A stretch of DNA of 64,000 nt from NCBI GenBank assembly GCA_002709385.1, contig PAQS01000011.1:1-64000 (forward strand). The letters run 5' to 3'. The translations under genes and the position numbers were made by a program. Each line of letters begins with the position of its first letter. Positions within the stretch are counted from its first letter, which is position 1. The notes beneath the pieces are model-generated. The model did no database searches, was not told the origin of the DNA, and saw only the letters and a program-made list of their open reading frames with translations. Below are positions 1-10,032 of the stretch, one piece after another. This DNA comes from Waddliaceae bacterium (GTDB lineage: Bacteria; Chlamydiota; Chlamydiia; Chlamydiales; GCA-2709385).

Positions 1-35
1 GTTGCCATGGCCTATTATAAATTTATCGCAAAAGT

Positions 36-79
36 GTTACCTATGTTAGTGAATCAATCTGTTACCTATGTTAGTGAAT
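36..79. repeat. Direct repeat, two copies of gttacctatgttagtgaat, 25-bp period
   Basis: Identical 19-mers at 36-54 and 61-79. Confidence 0.8.
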
Positions 80-140
80 TGTACCGAGTTTAATGTTCTC
101 AGTGATCTCGGTGGCTCTGTGGTAATATACAAATACCTAC

Positions 141-575
141 CTAATACGAGCGTACTCTAACTCCATCTTTAACAGGTTTATTGTACACCTTGATACGTAA
201 TCTGTATCCAGGCCCTCCGTAATGTTCAACACCTTTTCCACGTCGCACTTTATGACCTTTTCGGTAGTGTTTGTGGTTGATAACCTTAAAATGGGAGAAG
301 CCATTTTCACGAGCTGTTTCAGAAGCTCTCCGTGTAGCTCGTTTTTTTAATTCTCGTTGAGTCATTGGGCGGTGTGAGTAATAATCAATGGTATACTCAT
401 GCTTTGCTTTTCTATGATAAGCATAATCACCTCTATCATCACTGTACCACTGTGGAGCTTGTGGTAAATGTCGCTCAACACGAACTTCTCGCACATGAAC
501 AGTTTTACTTTCTCTTGATGCAGAACAAGAACCTAATAAGGCAATAATTAAAGGAAATATAAACAGTTTCTTCAT
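141..575 (-). CDS. Small putative lipoprotein
   Basis: ORF with signal peptide and lipobox-like LGSC; basic C-terminus. Confidence 0.6.
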   Translation of the reverse strand: MKKLFIFPLIIALLGSCSASRESKTVHVREVRVERHLPQAPQWYSDDRGDYAYHRKAKHEYTIDYYSHRPMTQRELKKRATRRASETARENGFSHFKVINHKHYRKGHKVRRGKGVEHYGGPGYRLRIKVYNKPVKDGVRVRSY

Positions 576-665
576 TACTATCCTCTTTATTATTAAAGAA
601 TGTGGTCAATGGATAGTAACATAAATAAAATAAAATTACACTTCGCTGTAAAAAGTGTTTCTATT

Positions 666-1616
666 TTACTTTTTAGAAGAACTATCTCCTGTGAAAACTC
701 TTGCTTTTGGATAAAAAGTTCGTAAAGCAAACCAATATCCACTAATAAAGCGCACAGGAGAGTATCCTGCATCTCCAGAAATTTCTCCGCTTTTAGCATC
801 GTAAGAAATATCCACAAGTCGCTTTCCTATTGAGACGCGTGTTTTACGGGCTCGAGGGTCAAGACGATCGATAGGGATAATGAGAGCGTCTTTTCGGTAA
901 AGAACTAATAAAGAGCGTGTTTTGGCGGGAACACTGTTATCTGCGACTTCGATAGGAAAGTATACATTTTGATCTTGGTCATATCCTGCATAGGGATTGA
1001 CGCTGTATCCGCGGAGAATGCTAGGATCTTCCGGTGCCTTGAGAACTTGTGTATTCGGGTTCTCTAATAAATAATTGCGTAATTTTTTTTGTGAAGATGG
1101 GAGTAGAGTAAGAGGGCGTCCTGCATGCGGTCCTGCAATCGCTTTTTTGGCTAAATGAGACCATAGCGATTCACTTTGTTTATCGTATAGAAGCATTGCA
1201 CTTTGGTAGATAAGACCAGATACACCGAAGTCCATTTTTTCTTGGAAAGAACTTAAGTCAAAAACAAGCCCTGCTCCGCTTAAAGGACAGTAGGCGACTA
1301 CAATATCTTTACCAGCAATATGATCGTTAACCACGCCATGCCAATTTAAAATACGAATAGGGTATGCCTTTTGAATACCTGCTACATTGACAATGATAGC
1401 TTCATCGTCTAATGAGTATAAATTATTTGCTTCTTTTGTGCTGATGAAGCGAGGCAGAGTAAGAGCTGGTACAGAATCTCGTTCCGGGCCTCCATCGACA
1501 ATTTCGTTCATTTCCACAACTCTTTTGCTTAGATCAAATCCATTATGATCCATCGCTTGTAAAAGAAAGGATAAACTCAAGAAAGAGGTTAAAAATAAAA
1601 TTGTTGTATAACGCAT
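666..1616 (-). CDS. DUF3179 domain-containing secreted protein
   Basis: Signal peptide; YPIRILNWHGVVND, VAYCPLSGAGLVFD and LLYDKQSESLWS are typical DUF3179 blocks. Confidence 0.8.
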   Translation of the reverse strand: MRYTTILFLTSFLSLSFLLQAMDHNGFDLSKRVVEMNEIVDGGPERDSVPALTLPRFISTKEANNLYSLDDEAIIVNVAGIQKAYPIRILNWHGVVNDHIAGKDIVVAYCPLSGAGLVFDLSSFQEKMDFGVSGLIYQSAMLLYDKQSESLWSHLAKKAIAGPHAGRPLTLLPSSQKKLRNYLLENPNTQVLKAPEDPSILRGYSVNPYAGYDQDQNVYFPIEVADNSVPAKTRSLLVLYRKDALIIPIDRLDPRARKTRVSIGKRLVDISYDAKSGEISGDAGYSPVRFISGYWFALRTFYPKARVFTGDSSSKK

Positions 1617-1887
1617 GTATTAAACCTCTTTTAAAAATTCTTTGATATAACTTCTCTATAAAAAAAAGTTATGAAAAAGTCTAGAAACTAAGCAGGCCGA
1701 GTTGAGTTGAAGTCACCATCTTTCCCCTCTATAAACGACAAATAGCTTTTATAATGAAGAAAAGAAATTATTTAGCGTTCTTTTGAGAGAAAAGAGCTTG
1801 TAAATTAGCGAAAAAAACCTTATGATGCTAGCTTACTTGTATTTGGTCTTTGATCAAACAGAGCTATACTAGGAGTCTAAAAAAGCT

Positions 1888-2154
1888 ATGAAAAAAGATA
1901 TACATCCCAAGTATCGCAAGGTTCTTTTTGTGGACAGCTCCACTGGTTTTAAGTTTCTTGCTGGTTCTACTGTGGAAACTGACGAGACCGAAGAGTTTGA
2001 AGGGGTAGAGTATCCAAAGTATTCTGTACCAGTATCTTCTGCTTCTCACCCTTTTTACACTGGAAGCAATAAGTTTGTTGACTCTGAAGGACGTGTTGAT
2101 AAGTTCATGAAGCGTTACAAGCGTACGCCTGCGATGAAGCAAGAAGAACTCTAA
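1888..2154 (+). CDS. rpmE: 50S ribosomal protein L31 (type B-like)
   Basis: [24 protein letters not shown]...HPFYTG; directly upstream of prfA. Confidence 0.9.
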   Translation: MKKDIHPKYRKVLFVDSSTGFKFLAGSTVETDETEEFEGVEYPKYSVPVSSASHPFYTGSNKFVDSEGRVDKFMKRYKRTPAMKQEEL

Positions 2155-2184
2155 GCGAGTTTTTGTTTTATCTTCTTTGATGAT

Positions 2185-2220
2185 TAAAGAGATGTGGCTC
2201 GCTGCGTCTCTTTATTTTTT
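2185..2220 (+). terminator. Possible rho-independent terminator after rpmE
   Basis: Stem taaagaga/tctcttta followed by a T-rich run. Confidence 0.45.
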
Positions 2221-2256
2221 TGCCTAAATTTAAGAGCTGTGGAGATCTGAGGGTTG

Positions 2257-3330
2257 ATGGAAGGAAAAGTGAATAAGCTGATTCAGCGACTTCAAGAAGT
2301 AGAAGAAATCTTGGGGGATCCAGATATCTTCAATGATCAGAAGCGGTACCGAGAGGTTTCGACTGAGCATAAATATTTGTGTAATGTTCGTTCTGCCTGG
2401 GAAGAGCTACAGCGTCTTCGTCAAGAGGCGAAAGATAATCGAGAAATGTTCGAAAGCGAAAGTGACCCGGAGTTTCTTGAGGTTTTAAAAGAAGATTTGA
2501 ATCGAGTAGAAGAGAAGCTTCCTGAAGCAGAGAAAAAGCTTAGTTCTTTACTTGTTCCCCCTGATCCAGCAGATCATCGTAATGCTATTGTTGAGCTTCG
2601 TGCAGGTACTGGCGGAGATGAGGCAGCTTTGTTTGTTGGTGATTGCGTACGTATGTACAAATTTTATGCAGGGCGTATGGGGTGGAGTGTTGAATCTCTG
2701 TCAGCTTCAGAGTCTGATGCCGGTGGCTATAAAGATTACGTCATGGTTTTGTCGGGAGAGAATGTCCATCGCTTTATGCAGTATGAAGGTGGAACTCACC
2801 GAGTACAGCGTGTTCCTGAAACAGAAACTCAAGGAAGAGTGCATACTTCTGCGATTACGGTTGCTGTATTACAGGAACCTGACGAGTCTGAAGAGATTCA
2901 ATTAGATGAAAAAGATTTGCGTATTGATACTTATCGCGCTTCGGGAGCTGGTGGTCAGCACGTAAATACGACGGATTCTGCTGTTCGTATTACTCATACA
3001 CCAACCGGAATGGTTGCTTGGTGTCAGGAAGAAAAAAGCCAGCACAAAAACAAAGCTAAAGCCTTGCGTCTTTTACAAGCAAAAGTTCGTGATGTAGAAG
3101 AGCAGAAGAAGCAAGCTGAGATTGCTAGCAGTCGTGCTACTCAGGTAGGAAGTGGGGATCGTTCTGAGCGTATTCGTACTTACAACTTTCCTCAAAACCG
3201 TATTACGGATCATAGAATCAATATGACTCGTTACAGTTTGGATAAAGCGATGGTTGGTGAGTTGGAAGAGTTCAGTGAAGCTTTGGTTGCTCATTATTAT
3301 CAGAAAAAATTAGATGAAGCTGGTAAGTGA
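2257..3330 (+). CDS. prfA: Peptide chain release factor 1
   Basis: GGQ motif in [24 protein letters not shown] at 2257. Confidence 0.97.
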   Translation: MEGKVNKLIQRLQEVEEILGDPDIFNDQKRYREVSTEHKYLCNVRSAWEELQRLRQEAKDNREMFESESDPEFLEVLKEDLNRVEEKLPEAEKKLSSLLVPPDPADHRNAIVELRAGTGGDEAALFVGDCVRMYKFYAGRMGWSVESLSASESDAGGYKDYVMVLSGENVHRFMQYEGGTHRVQRVPETETQGRVHTSAITVAVLQEPDESEEIQLDEKDLRIDTYRASGAGGQHVNTTDSAVRITHTPTGMVAWCQEEKSQHKNKAKALRLLQAKVRDVEEQKKQAEIASSRATQVGSGDRSERIRTYNFPQNRITDHRINMTRYSLDKAMVGELEEFSEALVAHYYQKKLDEAGK

Positions 3331-4175
3331 TGCGGACAATAGGGGAGATATTGCAGTTATCAAAGGAATTTCTTGATAAAAAAGGGGTTTCAGGAGCTCG
3401 TCTTCAAGCAGAAGAGTTGTTAGCTGATTTACTTGCTTGCTCCCGTATGGATCTTTATTTGGATTTTGACCGTCCGCTTCAGAATATAGAGTTAGATGCG
3501 TATCGAGAGCGTTTGAAGCGTCGTAGTGAGCATGAGCCGACTCAATATATCCGTGGTTTTGTTGAATTTTATTCTTGTCGCATTGAGCTAAGCCCTGCTG
3601 TTTTGATTCCTCGTCAAGAAACAGAGATCTTGCTTGATCTTGTGGTAAAAAGATTGGAGAAGCAAGATCTTAAAGGAAAAGTTTTGTGGGATGTTTGTTG
3701 TGGCTCAGGGTGTATAGCAATTGCTTTAAAAAAACGCTTTCCCGATCTTACTGTATTTGCTTCAGATTTATCCCTTGAAGCATTGGAGGTTGCCAAGAAG
3801 AACGCAGATTTAAATGGAGTAGAGGTTTGCTTTCGACAAGGGGATCTTTTCGAGCCTTTTTCTGGTGAGTCTTGTCATTATTTTTTATCTAATCCGCCTT
3901 ATATTTCTGAGAGTGATTATAGGTGTTTAGAACCTGAGGTATCTGCTTTTGAGCCTCGAGGGGCTCTTTTATCTGGTGATACAGGTTTTGAGTTTTATGA
4001 GCGTATTGCTTTTGATCTAAAAAAACATTTGCGTTCTGGGGGTGAATGTTTTTTAGAGATGGGTACTGGTCAAGGAGAAGAGATAAAAAAGATTTTTTCT
4101 TTATCGGGATGGCAGAACTTTCGCGTACTTCAAGATTGGTCATCTCATGATCGTTTCTTTTTCCTTGAAAATTGA
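3330..4175 (+). CDS. prmC: Release factor glutamine methyltransferase
   Basis: NPPY motif, SAM-binding VCCGSGCIAIAL; follows prfA. Confidence 0.95.
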   Translation: MRTIGEILQLSKEFLDKKGVSGARLQAEELLADLLACSRMDLYLDFDRPLQNIELDAYRERLKRRSEHEPTQYIRGFVEFYSCRIELSPAVLIPRQETEILLDLVVKRLEKQDLKGKVLWDVCCGSGCIAIALKKRFPDLTVFASDLSLEALEVAKKNADLNGVEVCFRQGDLFEPFSGESCHYFLSNPPYISESDYRCLEPEVSAFEPRGALLSGDTGFEFYERIAFDLKKHLRSGGECFLEMGTGQGEEIKKIFSLSGWQNFRVLQDWSSHDRFFFLEN

Positions 4176-4299
4176 GGTTTTTTCTAGTATTCTATCCGGG
4201 TATTGATGCTTTGTACCGTCATTTACCTTTCTCTCTGCCCAAAAGAGGGGGGTAAAATTGTGGGATTTTGGGTATATCCGCTGTAAGTGGGGGTAGCAG

Positions 4300-5625
4300 A
4301 TGCTGGGTGCGTTGACAGAGAAGCTTCAGGGCGTGGGCCGTTCTTTAATGGGTAAGCGTAAGCTGAGCGAAAAGAATATTTCGGATGCGGTTCGTGAAGT
4401 GCGCTTGGCTCTTTTGGAAGCTGACGTTAATTACGGAGTAACTAAGACTTTTATTAAAAGTGTGAAAGAAAAAGTTTTAGGTGACGAAGTATTAAAAGCC
4501 GTGAGTCCTGGTCAGCAGTTCATCAAAATTGTTCATGATGAGCTTGTTGCTTTGATGGGGACAAATGAGCCTGAGTTGAAGCTTACTAAGAAGCCAGCAA
4601 TCATTCTGATGTGTGGTCTTCAAGGAGCGGGTAAAACAACGCAGACGGCAAAATTGGGTCGCCTTTTACGTAAAGAAGGCAAAGTGAAGCGCCCTCTTCT
4701 TGTAGCTTGTGATTTGCAGCGTCCAGCTGCTGTAGATCAGTTGAAAGCTTTAGGGAAGAAAGCTGAGTTAGAAGTGTTTGCTATTGAAGGGGAGAAAGAT
4801 CCTCTTAAAGTTGCAAAAGCAGCTTTGAAGCATGCAGCGAAAGAGCAGAACGACTGTTTAATTTTTGATACTGCGGGTCGTTTGCATGTTGATGAAGCGT
4901 TGATGACAGAGCTCACAAAGCTGAAGAAGCTTGTGCAGCCTGATGAAGTGTTATTTGTTGCTAATGCTACGACTGGACAAGATGCTGTAAAGAGTGCGGC
5001 GGAGTTCCATGAGAAGGTAGGAATTAGCGGCAATATTTTGACTATGCTTGATGGCAGTGCCCGTGCGGGGGCCGCAATTTCGATTTTAGAGGTTACGCAG
5101 CGGCCTTTAAAGTTTGAGGGGCATGGAGAACGGTTAGAAGACCTGCGGCCGTTCAATCCAACATCGATGGCAGATCGTATTTTGGGTATGGGTGATACCA
5201 TAAACTTGGTACGTCAGGCTGAAGAGCACATTGATGAAGAGCAGGCAAAACAGTTAGAAGAGAAAATCCGTAAGGCAACATTCACCTACGAAGACTACCT
5301 CAATCAGATGTCTATGGTGAAAAAAATGGGTTCCTTGAAGAATCTTTTAGGAATGTTGCCTGGGATGTCTGGCTTTAAAGACTTGGATTTAGCAGATGCT
5401 GAATTCGCAAAGATAGAGGCAATTATTTTGTCTATGACCGTGAAAGAGCGTCGAGAAGACTGTGAGTTAATCATGGGACGTCGTAAGCGCATTGCTCGTG
5501 GAAGTGGAACAAAATTGGATGATGTCAATCGTCTCGTAAAGTCTTTTAAGCAAGCTAAACAATTTTTTAAGAAAATGCCAAATATGAAACGAATGGAAAA
5601 AATGATGATGGGAGGATCCCTGTGA
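4300..5625 (+). CDS. ffh: Signal recognition particle protein Ffh
   Basis: GLQGAGKTT, DTAGR, Met-rich M domain. Confidence 0.97.
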   Translation: MLGALTEKLQGVGRSLMGKRKLSEKNISDAVREVRLALLEADVNYGVTKTFIKSVKEKVLGDEVLKAVSPGQQFIKIVHDELVALMGTNEPELKLTKKPAIILMCGLQGAGKTTQTAKLGRLLRKEGKVKRPLLVACDLQRPAAVDQLKALGKKAELEVFAIEGEKDPLKVAKAALKHAAKEQNDCLIFDTAGRLHVDEALMTELTKLKKLVQPDEVLFVANATTGQDAVKSAAEFHEKVGISGNILTMLDGSARAGAAISILEVTQRPLKFEGHGERLEDLRPFNPTSMADRILGMGDTINLVRQAEEHIDEEQAKQLEEKIRKATFTYEDYLNQMSMVKKMGSLKNLLGMLPGMSGFKDLDLADAEFAKIEAIILSMTVKERREDCELIMGRRKRIARGSGTKLDDVNRLVKSFKQAKQFFKKMPNMKRMEKMMMGGSL

Positions 5626-5957
5626 CCCTAAAGATTCGTTTGCGCAAGCAAGGTAGAACTAACCGCCCTTTTTATCGTCTTGTTTTAGTACCAGATGTAA
5701 CTAAGCGTGATGGCGCTTATGTAGAGTCATTAGGGTGGTATAACCCGTTTGCTGAAGGTGATCAACGCCTCCTAGTAAATGCTAACCGTGTTCAACACTG
5801 GTTAAACAACGGTGCTCAGATGACTGAAAAAGCTAAGCACCTAGTAGCAGAAGCTGCACCTGAAGTCATGAAAACTTACACACAGCAAGCGTGTGCTAAG
5901 AAGATGAAAGAAGCTGCTAAGCGTCGCGAGCGCCGTAAAAAGGCTAAGGCTGCTTAA
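5622..5957 (+). CDS. rpsP: 30S ribosomal protein S16
   Basis: KIRLRKQGRTNRPFYRLV; overlaps the ffh stop. Confidence 0.96.
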   Translation: MTLKIRLRKQGRTNRPFYRLVLVPDVTKRDGAYVESLGWYNPFAEGDQRLLVNANRVQHWLNNGAQMTEKAKHLVAEAAPEVMKTYTQQACAKKMKEAAKRRERRKKAKAA

Positions 5958-5966
5958 GGAAGCGTT

Positions 5967-7022
5967 GTGCAAGTAGATATCCTGTCTCTTTTTCCGCGTT
6001 ATTTTGAAGGGCCTTTTTCCGAAAGTATTTTGGCTCGGGCGCGTGAAAAGGGACTGGTTACGATCCGGCAGACAGATATTCGCGATTTTGCACAAGATAA
6101 ACACAATAAGGTAGATGATCGGCCTTATGGTGGTGGACCTGGGATGGTCCTTATGGCAGAGCCTGTGGCTCAGGCCATAGAAAAAGTAAAGACACCCGAC
6201 ACAAAAGTCGTGTATCTGAGTCCGCAAGGAAAAACCTTAAGCGCGAGTCATTGTGAAGAATTGGCGCGCTGCCCTCATTTAGTACTTTTATGTGGGCATT
6301 ATGAGGGGATAGACCAGCGGCTTATTGATACAATGGTGGACGAAGAAATTAGCATTGGTGATTACGTCCTAACAAGTGGTTGTAGTCCTGCGGTAGTTCT
6401 TCTCGATGCGGTGATGCGTTTTGTTCCTGGGGTTCTGGGGCATGAGCGAGCAGCTCAAGAAGACTCATTTCAGAATGGAATTTTGGATTGTCCCCATTAC
6501 ACACGGCCTGAAACTTGGAGGGGGCTTTCAGTTCCCGAGGTTTTACAGAAAGGAAACCACGATCATATAAATAAGTGGCGCCATACCCAGTCAATGTTGA
6601 GAACGCAAAGACGTCGACCAGCTCTTCTCTCTCGTTATCAACAAGAATTGGAATCGCCTAGGCAGATGAGCCCGAGTGAATTTGGGCTTCATGAAATCAC
6701 GTTGCCGGTGAGCAAGTTAAATAAGAGCAAGCGCTTTTATCGAGATGTTTTGGGATTTGTTCTTGTGGAAGAAACAGACCGCAATCTGATTTTAGAGCTT
6801 GGTTCTTTACGCCTGCGATTGCAGGAGGGGACTTTACCCCAAGAAGAATTACGTAGTAGGTTTACTCTTGGCCCTTTTACAGAAGAAGCCATCCAAAAGA
6901 TTTTGGATAGGATGAGACGAGCTCATCGAGGTCAAGAAACCTGGGAAGCCAATTCTATTGATAAGAGCATCGAGCTTCTAGATCCAGATGCCTATCAGTG
7001 GACTTTGCTCGAACTAAAATGA
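5967..7022 (+). CDS. trmD: tRNA (guanine-N1)-methyltransferase with C-terminal glyoxalase/VOC-like extension
   Basis: MQVDILSLFPRYFEG..., GGGPGMVL, IGDYVLTSG; C-terminal HEITLPVSKLNKSKRFYRDVLGF resembles a VOC domain. Confidence 0.93.
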   Translation: MQVDILSLFPRYFEGPFSESILARAREKGLVTIRQTDIRDFAQDKHNKVDDRPYGGGPGMVLMAEPVAQAIEKVKTPDTKVVYLSPQGKTLSASHCEELARCPHLVLLCGHYEGIDQRLIDTMVDEEISIGDYVLTSGCSPAVVLLDAVMRFVPGVLGHERAAQEDSFQNGILDCPHYTRPETWRGLSVPEVLQKGNHDHINKWRHTQSMLRTQRRRPALLSRYQQELESPRQMSPSEFGLHEITLPVSKLNKSKRFYRDVLGFVLVEETDRNLILELGSLRLRLQEGTLPQEELRSRFTLGPFTEEAIQKILDRMRRAHRGQETWEANSIDKSIELLDPDAYQWTLLELK

Positions 7023-7049
7023 CATAAGGATGACTTAGGAGAAGAACAA

Positions 7050-7565
7050 ATGAGTAAGAATGCCGTCATTGAAAGGCTAGAAAAAGAGAACATGAAGGAC
7101 GAAATTCCTGAGTTTTTCGTAGGGGATACTGTTCGCGTACACATGAAAATTGTGGAAGGTTCTAAGGAAAGAATTCAGGTCTTTCAAGGTACAGTGATTG
7201 CACGCACAGGAAGTGGATTAGGCGAAACATTTTCTATCCACCGTGTGGCATTTGGTGAAGGCATGGAGCGTGTTTTCCCTCTTCATAGTCCACGTATCGA
7301 AAAAATCGAAATCGTTCGTGAAGGTGATGTACGTCGTGCGAAGCTTTATTACCTACGTGGTAAGAAAGGTAAGAAAGCACGTATCCGTAGCCGTGTGGTT
7401 TCTCGTAACGCAGCAGCTAAGAAAAAATCTGCAGCAAATGAGCTTAGCGCTGAAGTAGAAGCAATCGAAGTAGAAATCACAAACGAAGAAGTCGTTAACG
7501 AAAACGTGAATGCAAATGAAAGCACAAGCTCCACAGAAGAATCTAACGGAGATACAAAGGCTTAA
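7050..7565 (+). CDS. rplS: 50S ribosomal protein L19 with acidic C-terminal tail
   Basis: L19 core [28 protein letters not shown]...; about 50-aa Glu/Asn-rich tail. Confidence 0.93.
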   Translation: MSKNAVIERLEKENMKDEIPEFFVGDTVRVHMKIVEGSKERIQVFQGTVIARTGSGLGETFSIHRVAFGEGMERVFPLHSPRIEKIEIVREGDVRRAKLYYLRGKKGKKARIRSRVVSRNAAAKKKSAANELSAEVEAIEVEITNEEVVNENVNANESTSSTEESNGDTKA

Positions 7566-8184
7566 GTCTTTATGGACTTTTGAGTCTGCTGCAGCAGCTA
7601 ATGGCTTCCGCGTAATTGCGGGAGTCGATGAAGCAGGACGAGGCCCTCTTGCAGGGCCCGTTCTTGCTGCTGCGTGTATTCTTCCCGAATCCATCTATTT
7701 GCCAGGCCTAGATGATAGCAAAAAGCTTTCACCTGCGGCTCGTGAGCGCCTTTTTCATCAAATTACAAATGATCCGTCTATCTCTGTAGGAGTTGGAATT
7801 GCCGATCATCATCTCATAGACGACATCAATATCTACCAAGCAACCATTCAAGCAATGTTGCGTGCCGTTGATGCTCTTTCTCCACAAGCAGATTATCTCC
7901 TAGTAGATGGTTTACAATTGCCCCATCCGCTGATTAAAGGAGAAAAAATCATCAAAGGAGATAGTAAATCTCTTTCTATCGCTGCAGCTTCTATTATAGC
8001 AAAAGTTACCCGAGATCGAATGATGTTAGAGTACGATGCTCAGTGGCCAGAATATGGCTTTGCTAAACACAAGGGGTATGGTACTGCGGCACACCGTAAA
8101 GCAATAGAAGAGCTTGGTCCTTGTCCTATTCATCGAATGAGCTTTGAGCCCTTAAAGTCGATGCAGCTCTCAACAACGTCTTAA
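7510..8184 (+). CDS. rnhB: Ribonuclease HII
   Basis: [20 protein letters not shown]; start may be 7510 or 7516; overlaps rplS. Confidence 0.93.
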   Translation: MQMKAQAPQKNLTEIQRLKSLWTFESAAAANGFRVIAGVDEAGRGPLAGPVLAAACILPESIYLPGLDDSKKLSPAARERLFHQITNDPSISVGVGIADHHLIDDINIYQATIQAMLRAVDALSPQADYLLVDGLQLPHPLIKGEKIIKGDSKSLSIAAASIIAKVTRDRMMLEYDAQWPEYGFAKHKGYGTAAHRKAIEELGPCPIHRMSFEPLKSMQLSTTS

Positions 8185-8218
8185 TGCGCTTAGTTAGGTA
8201 TTAGAGATTAAAGATCAC

Positions 8219-8278
8219 CACAGAGACACCGAGTGCACTGAGGAACTTTATTTTCTCTGTGAACTCGGTGTCTCTGTG
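8219..8278. repeat. Palindromic repeat, perfect 15-bp arms cacagagacaccgag/ctcggtgtctctgtg
   Basis: Arms 8219-8233 and 8264-8278 are exact reverse complements. Confidence 0.85.
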
Positions 8279-8325
8279 CTGAGTTAATGCTAAGCAAAGA
8301 GTTTTTAATAAATTAAATTAAAAAA

Positions 8326-9852
8326 TCATACTGGGTGTTTCATAGCGTATCGCTCGCAAGACTCCCAGGCAGACTGTAAATATGCCTCTTGTTTTTTCTG
8401 TGGTAGAGCTTCGCACTCTTTGAATCGCTTTACGATGTCCTCTAAAGAAAAAGAAGACGACCAGAGCATGGCAGCAAGAACTGTAATAGGGTTGGTGAAA
8501 AAGTTATCTTTGTTTGATTTATGATGTTCTTTCTTAATGCAATCCATTAAATGTAAAGGAGAAAGGCTACAGATATAATCTAGTACTTCTTCTATACTAT
8601 TAAGATCTTCCCAAGGAAGCTGGCCTGGGCCATTTTGTGAAATCATTATAAATGCAATGCTTCCTAAACCCCAGCGATCATTACCTGAGAATAGTTTGTT
8701 GCACTGTTCAGGTTTTGCATAAAGGTTTTCAAGTGCAGATAGGCGCAAACTTTGTGGGCTTACATTGTATAGCGGGGTTCCAGGCAATTTATATCGACAT
8801 TCTCTATCTTCAGCCAAAGTACTCAGACCATAATCCGCGATCACCGGATTTAAGTTTTTATCAATGAGAATATTTTCAGGTTTGATGTCGTTGTGATGAA
8901 CTTTTTCTTCTTTCATTGCTATAACAGCAGAGACTATTGAAAGTAAGGTTTTAAGTGCGAGATCTCTTTTATATCTAAAGTCTCTTTTATATATTTTATT
9001 CATCAAGTCATCGGGATAAAGAGGTGTATGCCAAAAGTATTTAAGATGTTTTATTTTCTTCTTTTTATCCATATGAAAAGACCCCCAATAAACACCAGAT
9101 CCAAAAATAGGAATAAAGGGATTTCGTTCTTGAGGGTGTTTTTGAGCATATTTCTCGAATAAAGTTTTTCCGATTAAGGTTTCATGTTCACAGCTTTCGA
9201 TAGGAGTAATTTTTCGAAGACCTTTATCATCAGAGAGATCATATCCTTCACCTTGAGAGACTAAACAGGTAAGGCGAGCGTAAGGGGTTTTATCAAGAAT
9301 ATCGTAGAGGAAACGACATGTTTTACTTGAACCAGTGAAAACATTTCCATCTGAATACTCAGTAAGAATTCTTCCCAGTGATGGATCAAGAAAAACTCGC
9401 TTCTTTTTTTGATCTTGAGAAGCGATGTTTACTCCCCCTCCTTTTTTTTCGATGATTTTTCCCCATTGAAGAATGATATTTTTGTACAAAGGATGATTTT
9501 GATTAGCTATTCGTTTATGGGTTTCAGCGATAGCAGGCCAGTTCATACCTTCGCAATTTTTGAAGTGGATGTCCATGTACAGTCTTGTTTTATTATCTAC
9601 AAGCTCTACTAAAGGAATAGAAAGGGTTTGGTTAACTTGTACTTGTTTGTTGTATTGATCAATTTTATAGATTTTTCCTTGGTAAGTATGGAGTTGTTGG
9701 TTGTGAAGATGTAAAGGGGTACAAGTTTTTAATTTGTCCCAGTTTTTTAGTGCTGATTGAATTAAAAAGATATCTTCATCTGTTCTTTCTGAGTGTTTCA
9801 AGGTGTATTTTAGTTGATTATAATATGAGTCAGAAAGTTTTGCTGTATTCAT
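8326..9852 (-). CDS. Divergent Ser/Thr protein kinase-like protein
   Basis: VHHNDIKPENILIDKNLNPVIADYGLS (catalytic loop and DFG-variant), GNDRWGLGSIAF (subdomain IX). Confidence 0.8.
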   Translation of the reverse strand: MNTAKLSDSYYNQLKYTLKHSERTDEDIFLIQSALKNWDKLKTCTPLHLHNQQLHTYQGKIYKIDQYNKQVQVNQTLSIPLVELVDNKTRLYMDIHFKNCEGMNWPAIAETHKRIANQNHPLYKNIILQWGKIIEKKGGGVNIASQDQKKKRVFLDPSLGRILTEYSDGNVFTGSSKTCRFLYDILDKTPYARLTCLVSQGEGYDLSDDKGLRKITPIESCEHETLIGKTLFEKYAQKHPQERNPFIPIFGSGVYWGSFHMDKKKKIKHLKYFWHTPLYPDDLMNKIYKRDFRYKRDLALKTLLSIVSAVIAMKEEKVHHNDIKPENILIDKNLNPVIADYGLSTLAEDRECRYKLPGTPLYNVSPQSLRLSALENLYAKPEQCNKLFSGNDRWGLGSIAFIMISQNGPGQLPWEDLNSIEEVLDYICSLSPLHLMDCIKKEHHKSNKDNFFTNPITVLAAMLWSSSFSLEDIVKRFKECEALPQKKQEAYLQSAWESCERYAMKHPV

Positions 9853-10032
9853 TTTGAGCCTCTTTTTTACTTTTAAAAAAACGCATAATTTATCATGAAT
9901 ACAGAAGAAAAGATATAGCTATCTAAGCTTATCTTCATCTAACCCACTGAAAGCAAGGGTTAGGTAATCATTTGGGATTTAAGAAAGTGTATAGATATAA
10001 TAAAAAAGTAAGGGTACCGTAGAACTTATTTA

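Noticed and set aside
4180-4299. Possible structured RNA upstream of ffh
   Set aside because: No convincing SRP RNA or other recognisable RNA structure by eye
4737-5201. 154-aa minus-strand ORF
   Set aside because: Antisense shadow of ffh
5841-6227. 128-aa minus-strand ORF
   Set aside because: Antisense to rpsP/trmD
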